NCBI GenBank assembly: GCA_902592715.1
Contig: CACJFS010000001.1
Span: 45,832 to 109,831 of the forward strand
DNA length: 64,000 bases
Direction of reading: 5' to 3'
Source of the DNA: an uncultured Pelagibacteraceae bacterium
GTDB lineage: Bacteria > Pseudomonadota > Alphaproteobacteria > Pelagibacterales > Pelagibacteraceae
This document shows, piece after piece, positions 1-11,157 of this stretch. Under the pieces are notes generated by a model that was not told the DNA's origin, ran no database searches, and saw only the letters and a list, made by a program, of their open reading frames with translations. Made by a program: the position numbers and the translations under genes. Every line of letters begins with the position of its first letter. Position 1 is the first letter of the stretch.

Positions 1-1305
1 AGGTTTAGTATAATTTTTATTATATTTAAAATTTGTATTTGGTGTTAATTCAGAAACTTTTCCTAGAAAATATTCAAGCACATACTTTCTAATAAATTCA
101 TCTTTAATAGATGACGAAATTGCTCTTAATTTTTTTTCAAAAATAGCTCTTGACGAAGGGTTGTCGTCCATATCTTTAGAATAATGATTAAAGATAAATT
201 TGTGAACAGGCACTGAATTATTTGTAGTAAAATCTTCAAAAAAATCTTTTCCTTTTTCATTAACAAAACTATCTGGATCATGATTATCAGGTAAAAATAA
301 AAAAGAAATTTCTTTTTCAGGTTTTAATTCAATAATAGAATTTTCAGCGGCTCTTAAAGCAGCTTTGTATCCACTTTCGTCACCATCAAAGCAAACTATA
401 ATATGCTGAAAAAATTGGTTCAAAGTTAATATTTGTCTTGTAGTTAAAGAAGTCCCAAGATTAGCAACTACATTATCTACTTTATTTTTACTAAGACCAA
501 CGACATCCATATAACCTTCAACTAGAAATATTTTATCAACATCGTTTGAAAGTTTTCTAGTAAAATCTAAATTATAAAGATTTGACCCTTTTTTAAAAAA
601 AGGTGTCTCTGGTGAGTTAATATACTTAGCAAGATATTTATTATCTTTTAAAACTCTTCCTCCAAGTGCTATCGGGTCACCTGAAATATTATTTATCGGA
701 AAAATTACTCTTTCTCTAAACCTATTTACATATTTTTTTTTGTTTTCATCAAAATAAAATAATCCTGTATCTTTGATTTCATTTTCAGTAAATTCTTTAA
801 AAATATCTTCTTTAAATTTTTCATCCTTTGACACATATCCAATTTTAAATTTCTTTACTTCATCAATGGTTAAACCTCTGTTTTTTAGATAATCCTTTGC
901 ATTTTTTGCTAATGGATTTTTAAAAAGATCTTTATGATAAAATTCAACATATTTTGTATATATCAATTTATATTTGTTCCACTTTTCTTCTCTGATCTCA
1001 TCCTCTTTTGAAAATGTATAAGGTCTCATCCCCGCTAAATTTGCAAGATATTTGACTGACTCACCAAATTTAAGGTTTTGGGTTTTCATTACAAAATCAA
1101 AAATATTTCCATGCTCCGCAGTGCTAAAGCAATGATAAAATTCCTTTTCATCATTTACTGTAAAAGAAGGTGTTTTTTCAGTCTTAAATGGTGAAAGGCC
1201 AACATATTCCTTTCCTCTCTTTTTTAAACTAACAGTTTTTGAAACAACAGTTGAAATTTTTAATCTAGTTTTTATTTCTTGTAAGTACTCTTTTGGGTAT
1301 TTCAT
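1..1305 (-). CDS. dnaG: DNA primase DnaG (3' end truncated by window edge)
   Basis: Own reverse-strand translation: MKYPKEYLQEIKTRLKISTVVSKTVSLKKRGKEYVGLSPFKTEKTPSFTVNDEKEFYHCFSTAEHGNIFDFVMK..., then Toprim-like VEGYMDVVGL and CFDGDESGYKAALRAAE. Start codon overlaps the yqeY stop (ATGA). Confidence 0.95.
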   Translation of the reverse strand, partial: MKYPKEYLQEIKTRLKISTVVSKTVSLKKRGKEYVGLSPFKTEKTPSFTVNDEKEFYHCFSTAEHGNIFDFVMKTQNLKFGESVKYLANLAGMRPYTFSKEDEIREEKWNKYKLIYTKYVEFYHKDLFKNPLAKNAKDYLKNRGLTIDEVKKFKIGYVSKDEKFKEDIFKEFTENEIKDTGLFYFDENKKKYVNRFRERVIFPINNISGDPIALGGRVLKDNKYLAKYINSPETPFFKKGSNLYNLDFTRKLSNDVDKIFLVEGYMDVVGLSKNKVDNVVANLGTSLTTRQILTLNQFFQHIIVCFDGDESGYKAALRAAENSIIELKPEKEISFLFLPDNHDPDSFVNEKGKDFFEDFTTNNSVPVHKFIFNHYSKDMDDNPSSRAIFEKKLRAISSSIKDEFIRKYVLEYFLGKVSELTPNTNFKYNKNYTKP

Positions 1306-1766
1306 TTTTGATTTAATAATTCTTTTATAATTGCTCCTGCTTTAGAAAAATCTATACTGTCAGCATTATTTTTCTTTAATTCACCCATAACTTTTCCCAT
1401 ATCCTTAAGTGAGTTTGCGCCTGTTGATTTAATTACTTCCTCACAAATTTTCTTAGTATCCTCCTGGCTAATCTGTTTAGGTAAATATTGGCTAATTATT
1501 CCAACTTCTTGTTCTTCTATATCCTGAAGATCCTTACGATTATTTTTTTTATACAATTCGATCGATTCGCTACGCTGTTTAATCATTTTTTTTAATAACT
1601 TCTTAATATCTTCATTATCTGTCTCTTTTTTTTCTGCCCCAGATCTATTGTTAATATCTAAATCTTTAATACCAGATAAAATTAACCTGTAAGTTGATAT
1701 TTTATTTTTATCTTTAGCTTTTAAAGCTGTTTTGTAGTCTGACTCTATACTTTCTCTTAGTGACAT
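1302..1766 (-). CDS. yqeY: GatB/YqeY domain-containing protein
   Basis: MSLRESIESDYKTALKAKDKNKISTYRLILSGIKDLDI... matches the YqeY family. The internal Met at 1766 is preferred to the ORF-track start at 1847. Confidence 0.9.
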   Translation of the reverse strand: MSLRESIESDYKTALKAKDKNKISTYRLILSGIKDLDINNRSGAEKKETDNEDIKKLLKKMIKQRSESIELYKKNNRKDLQDIEEQEVGIISQYLPKQISQEDTKKICEEVIKSTGANSLKDMGKVMGELKKNNADSIDFSKAGAIIKELLNQK

Positions 1767-1889
1767 ATTTAATTTTAGCGTATTAAGAATATTCTTCAAA
1801 AAGAAAAATATTTTTTTTACAAAATATACATTAGATGTGTTGCGCAAAAAAAGGTTTTATTGTATAGACCTTTAACTCATGAGTTGTAA

Positions 1890-3083
1890 TTGAACAAAAA
1901 ACAAAAAAAAAAAATTGCAATTAAACATCAATTTTCCACAGGCATTTTAGTTCTAGATAATAAGCTAGTTTTTAGAGGTATTGGACTCGGATATCAGGGA
2001 ACTTCAACTGGAGAGGTTTGTTTCAATACATCTTTAACAGGATATCAGGAAATTATATCAGACCCATCATATGCTGGACAAATTATAAACTTTACATTTC
2101 CTCATATTGGAAACGTTGGAACCAATAATGAGGATTTAGAGTCTGATAAAATTTGGACAAAAGGTGTAATATTTAATTCCGAAATTACTTCTCCATCAAA
2201 TTATAGAGCATTACAGTCATTAGATAAATGGCTTAAAAAAAATCAAATCGTTGGGTTAACTGGATTAGATACTAGAAGCTTAACAAACTTTATTAGAGAT
2301 AAGGGTGCTCCAAAAGGTACTATTACAAATAATAAAAAAGGTAAATTTAATATTAAAAAACTAACCAATATGTCAGTTAAATGGCCTGGCTTAAATGGAT
2401 TAGATCTTGCAAAAGAAGTATCAACAAAAAAAACTTATTTATGGAAAGGGTTTAAAACGTGGAAAAAGGATGTCGGATATCAAAAGAATACAAAAATGAA
2501 ATTTAAAATTATCGCAGTTGATTATGGAATTAAGAAAAATATTTTAAGATATTTCTCAGATTATAACTGTGAGGTAAAGGTAGTCTCTTGTAAGTTGACT
2601 GCTAATGAAATTGTGAAATTAAAACCTGATGGTATTTTTTTATCAAATGGGCCTGGAGATCCAGCGGCTACTGGAAAATATGCAATTGATACTGTTCAAA
2701 AATTGATTAAATTAAATTATCCTATATTTGGAATTTGCCTTGGTCATCAAATTTTAGCTTTAGCTTTAAATGCAAAAACAAAAAAAATGAAATTAGGTCA
2801 CAGAGGTGCTAACCATCCAGTCAAAAATTTAATTAATAATTCAGTTGAGATTACAAGTCAAAATCATGGATTTGTTGTTATAGAAAAAAGCTTATCTAAA
2901 AAAATTCAAATCACTCATAAGTCACTTTTTGACGATACTATTGAAGGGATAAGATTAAAAAACAAACCTGTCTTTTCTGTTCAGTATCATCCAGAAGCAA
3001 ATCCTGGACCTCAAGATAGTCAATATTTATTCAACAACTTTATTCAAAATGTAAAAAAACATGCCAAAAAGAAAAGACATTAA
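1890..3083 (+). CDS. carA: carbamoyl-phosphate synthase small subunit (TTG start)
   Basis: [25 protein letters not shown], class I glutamine amidotransferase motif [22 protein letters not shown]; overlaps carB by 23 nt. Confidence 0.97.
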   Translation: MNKKQKKKIAIKHQFSTGILVLDNKLVFRGIGLGYQGTSTGEVCFNTSLTGYQEIISDPSYAGQIINFTFPHIGNVGTNNEDLESDKIWTKGVIFNSEITSPSNYRALQSLDKWLKKNQIVGLTGLDTRSLTNFIRDKGAPKGTITNNKKGKFNIKKLTNMSVKWPGLNGLDLAKEVSTKKTYLWKGFKTWKKDVGYQKNTKMKFKIIAVDYGIKKNILRYFSDYNCEVKVVSCKLTANEIVKLKPDGIFLSNGPGDPAATGKYAIDTVQKLIKLNYPIFGICLGHQILALALNAKTKKMKLGHRGANHPVKNLINNSVEITSQNHGFVVIEKSLSKKIQITHKSLFDDTIEGIRLKNKPVFSVQYHPEANPGPQDSQYLFNNFIQNVKKHAKKKRH

Positions 3084-6000
3084 AAAAATATTAGTCATTG
3101 GAGCAGGGCCAATAATAATTGGACAAGCATGTGAATTTGATTATTCAGGTACACAAGCTTGTAAGGCTCTTAAAGATGAAGGTTTTGAGGTAGTTTTAAT
3201 AAATTCAAATCCTGCAACTATTATGACTGATCCTGGAGTTGCTGATAAAACCTATATTGAACCCATAACAATTCCTGTTTTAGAAGAAGTCATTAAAAAA
3301 GAAAAACCTAACGCAATTTTACCAACAATGGGGGGACAGACCGCATTAAATTTAGCAATAAGTGCTGAAAAAGCTGGACTACTAAAAAAATACAAAATTG
3401 AATTAATAGGCGCAAAGTCCAAAGCAATAGAAAATGCAGAAGATCGTAAAAAATTTAGAAAAAATATGTCTGACATTGGCTTAGATCTACCTAAATCAAA
3501 GATCTTAAATAATTTTAAAGATGCAGCTAAATGTTTAAAAGAAATTGGTTTACCAGCGATTATAAGACCCTCTTTTACATTGGGAGGCTTAGGTGGAGGA
3601 ATAGCTAAAAATAAAAAAGATTTCTATAAACTTGTCAAGACTGGGATGAATGAGTCTCCTCAAAATCAAGTTTTAATTGAAGAGTCGTTAGAAGGTTGGA
3701 AAGAATTTGAAATGGAAGTTGTGAGGGACAAAAATGATAACTGCATAATTATTTGTTCAATTGAGAATGTAGATCCAATGGGTATCCATACAGGAGACTC
3801 TATCACAGTTGCTCCAGCTTTAACCTTAACTGATAAAGAATACCAGGTCATGAGAAATGCATCTATCGCCTGCTTGAGAAAAATTGGAGTTGAAACAGGG
3901 GGATCAAATGTTCAGTTTGCGATAAATCCTAGAAATGGAAGAATGGTTATAATAGAAATGAATCCAAGAGTATCAAGGTCCTCTGCTCTCGCATCAAAAG
4001 CAACAGGTTTCCCGATCGCTAAAGTAGCAGCTAAACTTGCGGTGGGATACACTTTGGATGAATTAAAAAATGAAATTACAAAAGTAACTCCTGCTTCATT
4101 CGAACCAACAATTGATTATGTTGTTACAAAAATACCGAGATTTACATTTGAAAAATTTTCGGATACTAAAGCAGTTTTAGGTACATCAATGAGATCTGTT
4201 GGTGAAGCAATGGCAATTGGAAGAAACTTCAAAGAATCTTTTCAAAAAGCCTTGATATCTTTAGAAACAGGATTTTCCGGATTAGATAATATTTTTAATT
4301 ATTCAAAAAAAGATATTTTGAAAAATTTAAAGACCAATATTCCAAATAGATTAATATTAATTGCTGAAGCTTTTAGAAAAAATATTTCATTAGATAAAAT
4401 CTATAAATTATCAAATGTTGATCCTTGGTTCCTAAATCAAATTAAGGATTTAGTAGACGAAGAAAAAAATATAAAAAAGAAGGGTTTGCCTAAAACATAT
4501 AATGAATTTAATAGAATAAAATCTATTGGCTTTTCAGATAAAAAGTTATCAAAAATAACAGGAATAAAAGAACAAATTGTTAGATCTAAAAGGGTTGCAC
4601 TAAAAGTTTTACCTGTATTTAAAAAAGTAGATACTTGTGCAGCAGAATTTAAATCCTTTACTCCATATATGTACTCTACATACCAAAGAAACTTTTCATT
4701 AAATACAGAGTGTGAGTCAAATCCTAGCAATAAGAAGAAAATAATAATACTAGGAGGAGGACCAAATAGAATTGGACAAGGAATAGAGTTTGATTATTGT
4801 TGTTGTCAAGCTAGCTTTTCTTTAAAAGATGCTGGGTTTGAAACAATAATGGTCAATTGTAACCCTGAAACAGTATCAACAGACTATGACACCAGTGATA
4901 GACTATATTTTGAGCCACTGGTTGAAGAATACGTTCAAAACATAATTCTAAAAGAAAAATCAAATGGTAATCTGATAGGTGTTATTGCTCAATTTGGAGG
5001 TCAAACTCCAATTAAATTAGCAAAATTCTTACATGAGAATAAATTACCAATACTTGGTACTCAATATACTTCAATTGATCTTGCAGAAGACAGAGATAGA
5101 TTTAGAGATCTATTGATTAAATTAAATTTAAAACAAGCAGAAAGCGGAATTGCTAACAAATTTGATCAAGCAATTAAAATAAGCGAAAAAATTGGACTAC
5201 CTGTTGTTGTTAGACCTTCATATGTTTTAGGTGGAAGAGCAATGGAAATTGTACATGATAAAAGCCAGCTTAAAAAATTTATTAATGAGGCTTTTAAAGC
5301 TTCAGAACAAAATCCTATTTTAATCGATAAATTTATAGATCACGCAATGGAAGTTGATGTAGACGCTATCTCAGATGGTAAAGATGTTTATGTTGCTGGT
5401 ATTATGCAGCACATTGAAGAAGCGGGTGTACATTCTGGAGACTCTGCTTGTTGTCTACCCCCAGTTTCTATCAAGGATAATCTTTTAAAAGAAATTAAAA
5501 TTCAAACGAGAAAATTAGCTTTAGCGTTAAAAGTTAAAGGACTTTTAAATATTCAATTTGCAATTAAGAAAGATGAAATATTTGTTATTGAAGTAAATCC
5601 AAGAGCCAGTAGGACAGTTCCATTTGTATCAAAAGCTAATGGGATACCATTGGCCAAAATTGCATCAAGAATAATGGCAGGTGAAAAACTTTCAAAATAT
5701 AAATTGAAATATAAAACGAATAAAAAGTTTGCTGTCAAAGAGGCTGTATTTCCATTTAACAAATTTCCAGACAGTGATTTATTACTTGGACCAGAGATGA
5801 AATCAACAGGTGAAGTTATGGGATTTGATGACGATTTTGGAATGGCAATTGCTAAAAGTCAAATTGCTGCATCAAACTCATTACCTACCAAAGGTTTGAC
5901 TTTTTTATCAGTTAAAGACTCCCACAAACAAGAGATTATTGGCGTTGCTCAAAGACTTGTAAAACTTGGATTTACTTTATCAGCTACTAAAGGAACAGCA

Positions 6001-6285
6001 GATATTTTAATAAAGAATGGAATGAAATGTAGAAAAATCAACAAAGTAAGTAGTGGCAAACCTCATATAGTAGATATTTTAAATTCTAAAAAAATTGCTT
6101 TAGTTATAAATACGGGTGGTGGAAATACTGAAAGCAGAATTAATGATGCTTTAGCTTTAAGAAGAGGAACTTTGGCAAACAAAATTCCTTATTGTACCAA
6201 TATGTCAACAGCCTATTCATTTTTAGAGGCAATAAATTCATTAAAGACAAAAAAATTAAAGGTCAAATCCCTTCAAGAAAACTAG
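3061..6285 (+). CDS. carB: carbamoyl-phosphate synthase large subunit
   Basis: 1074 aa with duplicated ATP-grasp halves: [30 protein letters not shown] and [24 protein letters not shown]. Confidence 0.98.
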   Translation: MPKRKDIKKILVIGAGPIIIGQACEFDYSGTQACKALKDEGFEVVLINSNPATIMTDPGVADKTYIEPITIPVLEEVIKKEKPNAILPTMGGQTALNLAISAEKAGLLKKYKIELIGAKSKAIENAEDRKKFRKNMSDIGLDLPKSKILNNFKDAAKCLKEIGLPAIIRPSFTLGGLGGGIAKNKKDFYKLVKTGMNESPQNQVLIEESLEGWKEFEMEVVRDKNDNCIIICSIENVDPMGIHTGDSITVAPALTLTDKEYQVMRNASIACLRKIGVETGGSNVQFAINPRNGRMVIIEMNPRVSRSSALASKATGFPIAKVAAKLAVGYTLDELKNEITKVTPASFEPTIDYVVTKIPRFTFEKFSDTKAVLGTSMRSVGEAMAIGRNFKESFQKALISLETGFSGLDNIFNYSKKDILKNLKTNIPNRLILIAEAFRKNISLDKIYKLSNVDPWFLNQIKDLVDEEKNIKKKGLPKTYNEFNRIKSIGFSDKKLSKITGIKEQIVRSKRVALKVLPVFKKVDTCAAEFKSFTPYMYSTYQRNFSLNTECESNPSNKKKIIILGGGPNRIGQGIEFDYCCCQASFSLKDAGFETIMVNCNPETVSTDYDTSDRLYFEPLVEEYVQNIILKEKSNGNLIGVIAQFGGQTPIKLAKFLHENKLPILGTQYTSIDLAEDRDRFRDLLIKLNLKQAESGIANKFDQAIKISEKIGLPVVVRPSYVLGGRAMEIVHDKSQLKKFINEAFKASEQNPILIDKFIDHAMEVDVDAISDGKDVYVAGIMQHIEEAGVHSGDSACCLPPVSIKDNLLKEIKIQTRKLALALKVKGLLNIQFAIKKDEIFVIEVNPRASRTVPFVSKANGIPLAKIASRIMAGEKLSKYKLKYKTNKKFAVKEAVFPFNKFPDSDLLLGPEMKSTGEVMGFDDDFGMAIAKSQIAASNSLPTKGLTFLSVKDSHKQEIIGVAQRLVKLGFTLSATKGTADILIKNGMKCRKINKVSSGKPHIVDILNSKKIALVINTGGGNTESRINDALALRRGTLANKIPYCTNMSTAYSFLEAINSLKTKKLKVKSLQEN

Positions 6286-7727
6286 GTTTCAACAACCATT
6301 GTATCTTTTGAGCCGCCACCTTGTGAACTATTTACAATAGTACTTCCTTTCCTTAAGGCAACTCTGGTCAGTCCTCCCATTGTAACATAAGTAGACTTAC
6401 CATTTAATATAAACGGCCTTAAATCTAAATGCCTAGGCTCTATTCCATTTTCAGAGATTGTTGGAATTGTTGATAATATCTCCAAAGGTTGTGCTACAAA
6501 TTCTCTTGGATTTTGTTTAATTTTTTTTATCATTTCTTCTCTCTCTTTTTTTGGAGCTTTAGGACCTATCATTATCCCATACCCTCCAGAGGCATTTGCA
6601 GGTTTAACAACCAACTTAGATATATTTTCAATAACGTGCTGTCTGTGAACTTTATTTTCACATAAAAATGTTTCTACTTGATTTAATTTTGGCTGTTCCC
6701 CTAAATAGTAAACAATCATTTTGTTTACATAAGCGTAAACAGCTTTATCATCTGCTACACCAGTTCCAATTGCATTAATTATTCCAACATTACCTTTTTT
6801 CCAACTTTTAAATAATCCTGGTACTCCAATAAGAGAACTTTTGTTAAACACTCTTGGATCAAGAAATGTGTCATCTAATCTTCGATATATACAATCAACT
6901 TTTAATTTACCTTTAACAGTTTTCATATAAACATTATCATTTTCAACAAAAAGATCTTTACCCTCTACAAGAGCTATTCCCATTTGTTCAGCCAAGAACG
7001 AGTGTTCAAAATAAGCAGAGTTATAAATACCTGGTGTCAAAACAACCATATGAGGATTATCTGTTTTTTTTGGAATACACTCAACCATACTTTGGTAGAG
7101 TTTATTAGAATATTGATGAACTGATGAAACTTTATACCTTGTAAATAATTCTGGGAATACATCCCTCATAACCATTCTATTTTCTAACATGTATGAAACA
7201 CCAGATGGTACACGTAGATTGTCTTCAAGGACTAAATACTCTCCATTATAATTTCTTATTAAATCTATACCTGAAATGTTTGCCCAAGCTTTATATTTTG
7301 GAGAAAAACCTTCACATTCTTTCAAATAGTATGGTGAATTAAATATCAAATCCTTAGGTATAACTTTATCCTTAAAAATTTTTTTCTTGTTATAAACGTC
7401 ATCAATAAACAAATTTAATGCTTTAACCCTTTGGGTTAATCCTCTTGATATTTTATTCCATTGAGACTTAGGTATAATTCTAGGGATAATATCTAATGGC
7501 CACTTTTTTTCCTCTGCTCTATTATTTGCGGCATAAACTCTAAAATTTATACCTCTGGCACTTATTGTGCTTTGACAATTTTTTTCAATTTCCTGTAGTT
7601 TTTTTTTTCCGTGTCTTTCTAGAATACCAGACATTATTCTAGCATGCTTTCTAAGTTTATTATCCTCTGTCAAATATCCGTCATATGCGGACTTAGCATC
7701 ATAGTTTTTCCAGAATGGAGTGACCAT
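6282..7727 (-). CDS. circularly permuted ATP-grasp type 2 protein (DUF404/DUF407-like)
   Basis: 481 aa with CP-ATP-grasp signatures: [79 protein letters not shown]. Confidence 0.88.
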   Translation of the reverse strand: MVTPFWKNYDAKSAYDGYLTEDNKLRKHARIMSGILERHGKKKLQEIEKNCQSTISARGINFRVYAANNRAEEKKWPLDIIPRIIPKSQWNKISRGLTQRVKALNLFIDDVYNKKKIFKDKVIPKDLIFNSPYYLKECEGFSPKYKAWANISGIDLIRNYNGEYLVLEDNLRVPSGVSYMLENRMVMRDVFPELFTRYKVSSVHQYSNKLYQSMVECIPKKTDNPHMVVLTPGIYNSAYFEHSFLAEQMGIALVEGKDLFVENDNVYMKTVKGKLKVDCIYRRLDDTFLDPRVFNKSSLIGVPGLFKSWKKGNVGIINAIGTGVADDKAVYAYVNKMIVYYLGEQPKLNQVETFLCENKVHRQHVIENISKLVVKPANASGGYGIMIGPKAPKKEREEMIKKIKQNPREFVAQPLEILSTIPTISENGIEPRHLDLRPFILNGKSTYVTMGGLTRVALRKGSTIVNSSQGGGSKDTMVVET

Positions 7728-7833
7728 TAGGACATTTTTTAATAAATTATTTTACAAAACAATTGCTAAAAGCAAATAACAGCTATGTCGTAAAATGTTT
7801 GAAAAATCTGGCTTTTTTAAATAAGAATTACGT

Positions 7834-8559
7834 ATGACATATTGTATAGGAATTAAAACAAATGAAGGATTGGTATTTGCATCAGACTCAAGGACTAATG
7901 CTGGTTTAGATAACGTGAACATATATTCTAAAATGTTTACGCATGATGTTGGGGATAGGACAATAGTAATTGTTACATCAGGAAATTTAGGAACATCACA
8001 GGCAGTTTATAAATCAATTGAAAAAGATTTAAAAAGTGAGTCTGGTATAATGAATTTAAATACCTGTAGAGATTTTGAGCAAGTAGCTTCATATGTTGGA
8101 TCTTTAAATATTGAGCATTCTTCTCCTCAAGGAATTAACACTGATAATGTACTTTTAGGTTCAACTTTTATTATTGGTGGACAAATAAAAGGCCAAAAAA
8201 CAGAACTGTATCTTATTTATCCTCAAGGAAATTACATTAGACCTGCAGATAGTAAACCTTATCTTGTTATTGGTGAAGTTAAATATGGAAAACCAATTCT
8301 TGATAGAGTTATTAAACCAGATGTATCAATTGGTGACGCTTCAAGATGTGCATTGATTTCAATGGACTCAACTTTGAAAAGTGATTTAACTGTTGGACCA
8401 CCAATAGATTTTGCAATTTATAAGAAAGATGAAAATAAATTAGCCTCTTTAAAATGTCTAAGTATAAATGATGAGGATTATTCGAAAGTTTGTAATACTT
8501 GGTCTGAGGGAATTTTTAAAGTTTTTGATACTTTTCCTAGATTCGATTGGGAAGACTAA
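7834..8559 (+). CDS. Anbu-type proteasome-like peptidase (NTN hydrolase)
   Basis: MTYCIGIKTNEGLVFASDSRTNAGLDNV: Thr directly after Met and a proteasome beta-fold signature. Divergent from the CP-ATP-grasp gene, a known Anbu partner. Confidence 0.88.
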   Translation: MTYCIGIKTNEGLVFASDSRTNAGLDNVNIYSKMFTHDVGDRTIVIVTSGNLGTSQAVYKSIEKDLKSESGIMNLNTCRDFEQVASYVGSLNIEHSSPQGINTDNVLLGSTFIIGGQIKGQKTELYLIYPQGNYIRPADSKPYLVIGEVKYGKPILDRVIKPDVSIGDASRCALISMDSTLKSDLTVGPPIDFAIYKKDENKLASLKCLSINDEDYSKVCNTWSEGIFKVFDTFPRFDWED

Positions 8560-9221
8560 TCTTCTACCTTCCAATCAGTTTTAAAAGTAACATAATTTAC
8601 TTGTAAGCATCTTCTCTCCTTAATTATTTCTTTTTTTTCCATTCCATGCCAAGTATCGGGTCCACTAGAAAAAAAATATCCATAATTATCTTTATAAGGC
8701 AATGTTTTTATAAGCTTCAAGTCACTGTCATAAAAATCAGTTCCTAAATCCTCACTTTCATTATGTTTATTAACAAATAATAAACACGACATAAGTTTCT
8801 CTTTGATATCGCAATGTGGTTTTAACCAGAAACCTTCTCGATCACAAATCACTTCAACTCTTACATGGGAATTTGATAGGTCTTTATTAATTAATTCAGA
8901 TATTTTTTGATATGTTTTTTTATTTTGAAGTTCTTTAATTAGATTAGTAAGTCCTGGGAATTCATTAGAATTTTCCTTGGTTATAAAACATCTAAATTTT
9001 AAGGCCTTACCACCATCTGAAATACCTTCCCTAAATTTTCCTTCTCCTCCATCTATAGCTCTAGTACCATCATAATTGAGATTATGTTTTGCAGGATCGG
9101 TGATATCAGCTAAAACTATTTCATTTATTTGTTCATCTGTAAGAGGCTTGTTTAATTCCCAATGTACAAAAGGACTTTCAAATTTTTTTGAGTCATTAAG
9201 AATGGAATTTAAATAGGACAT
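8556..9221 (-). CDS. 2OG-Fe(II) oxygenase-like protein
   Basis: Candidate facial triad: HxD in FWLKPHCDIKEK, distal H in GPDTWHGMEKK, and R in KERRCLQVNYV. Confidence 0.6.
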   Translation of the reverse strand: MSYLNSILNDSKKFESPFVHWELNKPLTDEQINEIVLADITDPAKHNLNYDGTRAIDGGEGKFREGISDGGKALKFRCFITKENSNEFPGLTNLIKELQNKKTYQKISELINKDLSNSHVRVEVICDREGFWLKPHCDIKEKLMSCLLFVNKHNESEDLGTDFYDSDLKLIKTLPYKDNYGYFFSSGPDTWHGMEKKEIIKERRCLQVNYVTFKTDWKVED

Positions 9222-10165
9222 TAGCTATTTAATCTCTCTTTTATAATTTTTGCCACTCTATTTGCTTCATCAAGTTTTTGATAGGTCCAAGTTTCCATAT
9301 CTTCCCCAAGGTTTCTGGTGATATTTAATTCTCTAAATAAATTTCTAAATCTTTGGAATCTTATATCATTTTTTCTGGGCAAAATATTTGCAATATAAAC
9401 TGGTTTTCCAGTTAAAGCAGCTTCTGAAATCATTGAGCTAGAGTCACATGTAACAACAATATTTTCAGAAATAGCTAGAGCTGATAAGTAAGCTTTTTTG
9501 TCAACGTTCATTACAACAGTATGATTTTCGCCAAAAAATTCTTTAGCAAAGTGAATAGTATTAAGTGGAGTTCTCATTGATGGTATCACAACAAGTTGAA
9601 ATTCATGTTTTTTAAAAAGTTTGTAAAATATTGAAAAAATATGTTTCATATTTTTTGTTGAATAATCATAGTATTTTGTGGGCCCACCCATTATTAAGCA
9701 CCAGATTTTTCTGTCATCTTTTTTTATAAAAGAGTTTAAATAATTCTTATGCTCAACTATTTCACTTTCTGTAAGATAATGGAGAGCACCTTTAGTAGTA
9801 ATGACATTTGATCCGTTAATGCCATCATGTTCTGGGGCTACAATAAAATCAAAGTAATTTAAGTTTATTTTTGGATCTTGAATATGGATATTTAAAACTT
9901 TTTTGTTTGAAATACTTTTTAAATGGATAGATGGAATTATACTTTTTCGGCCACAAGATATTATTAAATCGTAATCTGAGTGATTTATTTTTTTATAAAC
10001 ACTTTGAGAAATTGGCGTAAATTTTGATGGAATTAACTTCCACAAATTATTTAGTTCAACCTTGTGGTGAGTAAATTCTATATCTAAAGCTTTAGCTAAG
10101 CCTTCAACCTGGCTCAGCATTCCGTGCATACCCTCGGTCAATAAAATACCTTTTAATTTGCTCAT
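9221..10165 (-). CDS. ELM1 / mitochondrial-fission-like family protein (GT-B-like)
   Basis: IISCGRKSIIPSIHLK, CLIMGGPTKYYDYS and VVTCDSSSMISEAALTGKPVYI resemble the ELM1/DUF1022 family. Confidence 0.7.
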   Translation of the reverse strand: MSKLKGILLTEGMHGMLSQVEGLAKALDIEFTHHKVELNNLWKLIPSKFTPISQSVYKKINHSDYDLIISCGRKSIIPSIHLKSISNKKVLNIHIQDPKINLNYFDFIVAPEHDGINGSNVITTKGALHYLTESEIVEHKNYLNSFIKKDDRKIWCLIMGGPTKYYDYSTKNMKHIFSIFYKLFKKHEFQLVVIPSMRTPLNTIHFAKEFFGENHTVVMNVDKKAYLSALAISENIVVTCDSSSMISEAALTGKPVYIANILPRKNDIRFQRFRNLFRELNITRNLGEDMETWTYQKLDEANRVAKIIKERLNS

Positions 10166-10185
10166 TATTAACTATATAGACCTCT

Positions 10186-11133
10186 ATGAGTGAAAAACCA
10201 ACTAAACATACAAAAGTGTTAATAATTGGATCTGGTCCAGCAGGCTACACTGCTGCAGTTTATGCTGCAAGAGCTATGCTAAAACCAATGTTGGTTGCAG
10301 GTATGCAACCAGGTGGTCAACTAACAATAACAACCGATGTTGAGAACTATCCAGGCTTTGCAGATGTAATACAAGGACCATGGCTAATGGAACAAATGAG
10401 AGAGCAGGCAAAAGCAGTGGGAACAGATTTAGTTGAAGATCATATTCAATCTGTAAATTTAAAATCTAAACCTTTTGAAGCCATCGGCGATGGTGGACAG
10501 AAATATACTGCAGACTCGATTATAATTTCAACAGGTGCACAAGCAAGGTGGTTAAATATTGATTCTGAGGAAAAATTTAAAGGATTTGGAGTTTCAGCTT
10601 GTGCAACATGTGATGGTTTCTTTTTTAAAGATAAAACAGTTGCTGTAGTTGGTGGTGGTAATGCAGCAGTTGAGGAAGCAATGTTTCTTACAAAATTTGC
10701 ATCAAAAGTGCAGTTAATTCACAGAAGAAATGAGCTAAGAGCAGAAAAACTTTTGCAAAAAAAATTAATGGAAAATAAGAAAATTGAAATTATCTGGGAC
10801 TCAGTTGTTGAAGAAGTAATTGGTGATGAAGAACCAAAAAATGTAAAAGGTTTAAAAATCAAAAATATTAAAACTAATGAAATGTCAGAGTTAAAAATTG
10901 ATGGTTTATTTATAGCTATTGGTCATGACCCAGCTACTTCGTTATTTAAAGATCAATTAGAAATGGATAATACAGGTTATCTAATTACAAAAAGTGATTC
11001 TACAGAAACAAATGTTCCAGGTGTTTATGCTGCTGGAGATGTTAAGGACAAAATTTTTAGACAAGCAGTAACAGCAGCAGGAATGGGCTGTATGGCTGCC
11101 CTAGAAGCAGAAAAATTTTTAGCTTCAAATTAA
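10186..11133 (+). CDS. trxB: thioredoxin-disulfide reductase
   Basis: VLIIGSGPAGYTAAVYAARA, redox-active CATCDG, GVYAAGDVKDKIFRQAVTAAGMGCMAA. Confidence 0.98.
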   Translation: MSEKPTKHTKVLIIGSGPAGYTAAVYAARAMLKPMLVAGMQPGGQLTITTDVENYPGFADVIQGPWLMEQMREQAKAVGTDLVEDHIQSVNLKSKPFEAIGDGGQKYTADSIIISTGAQARWLNIDSEEKFKGFGVSACATCDGFFFKDKTVAVVGGGNAAVEEAMFLTKFASKVQLIHRRNELRAEKLLQKKLMENKKIEIIWDSVVEEVIGDEEPKNVKGLKIKNIKTNEMSELKIDGLFIAIGHDPATSLFKDQLEMDNTGYLITKSDSTETNVPGVYAAGDVKDKIFRQAVTAAGMGCMAALEAEKFLASN

Positions 11134-11157
11134 TTTAAGATCATTTATAAGTTATCC

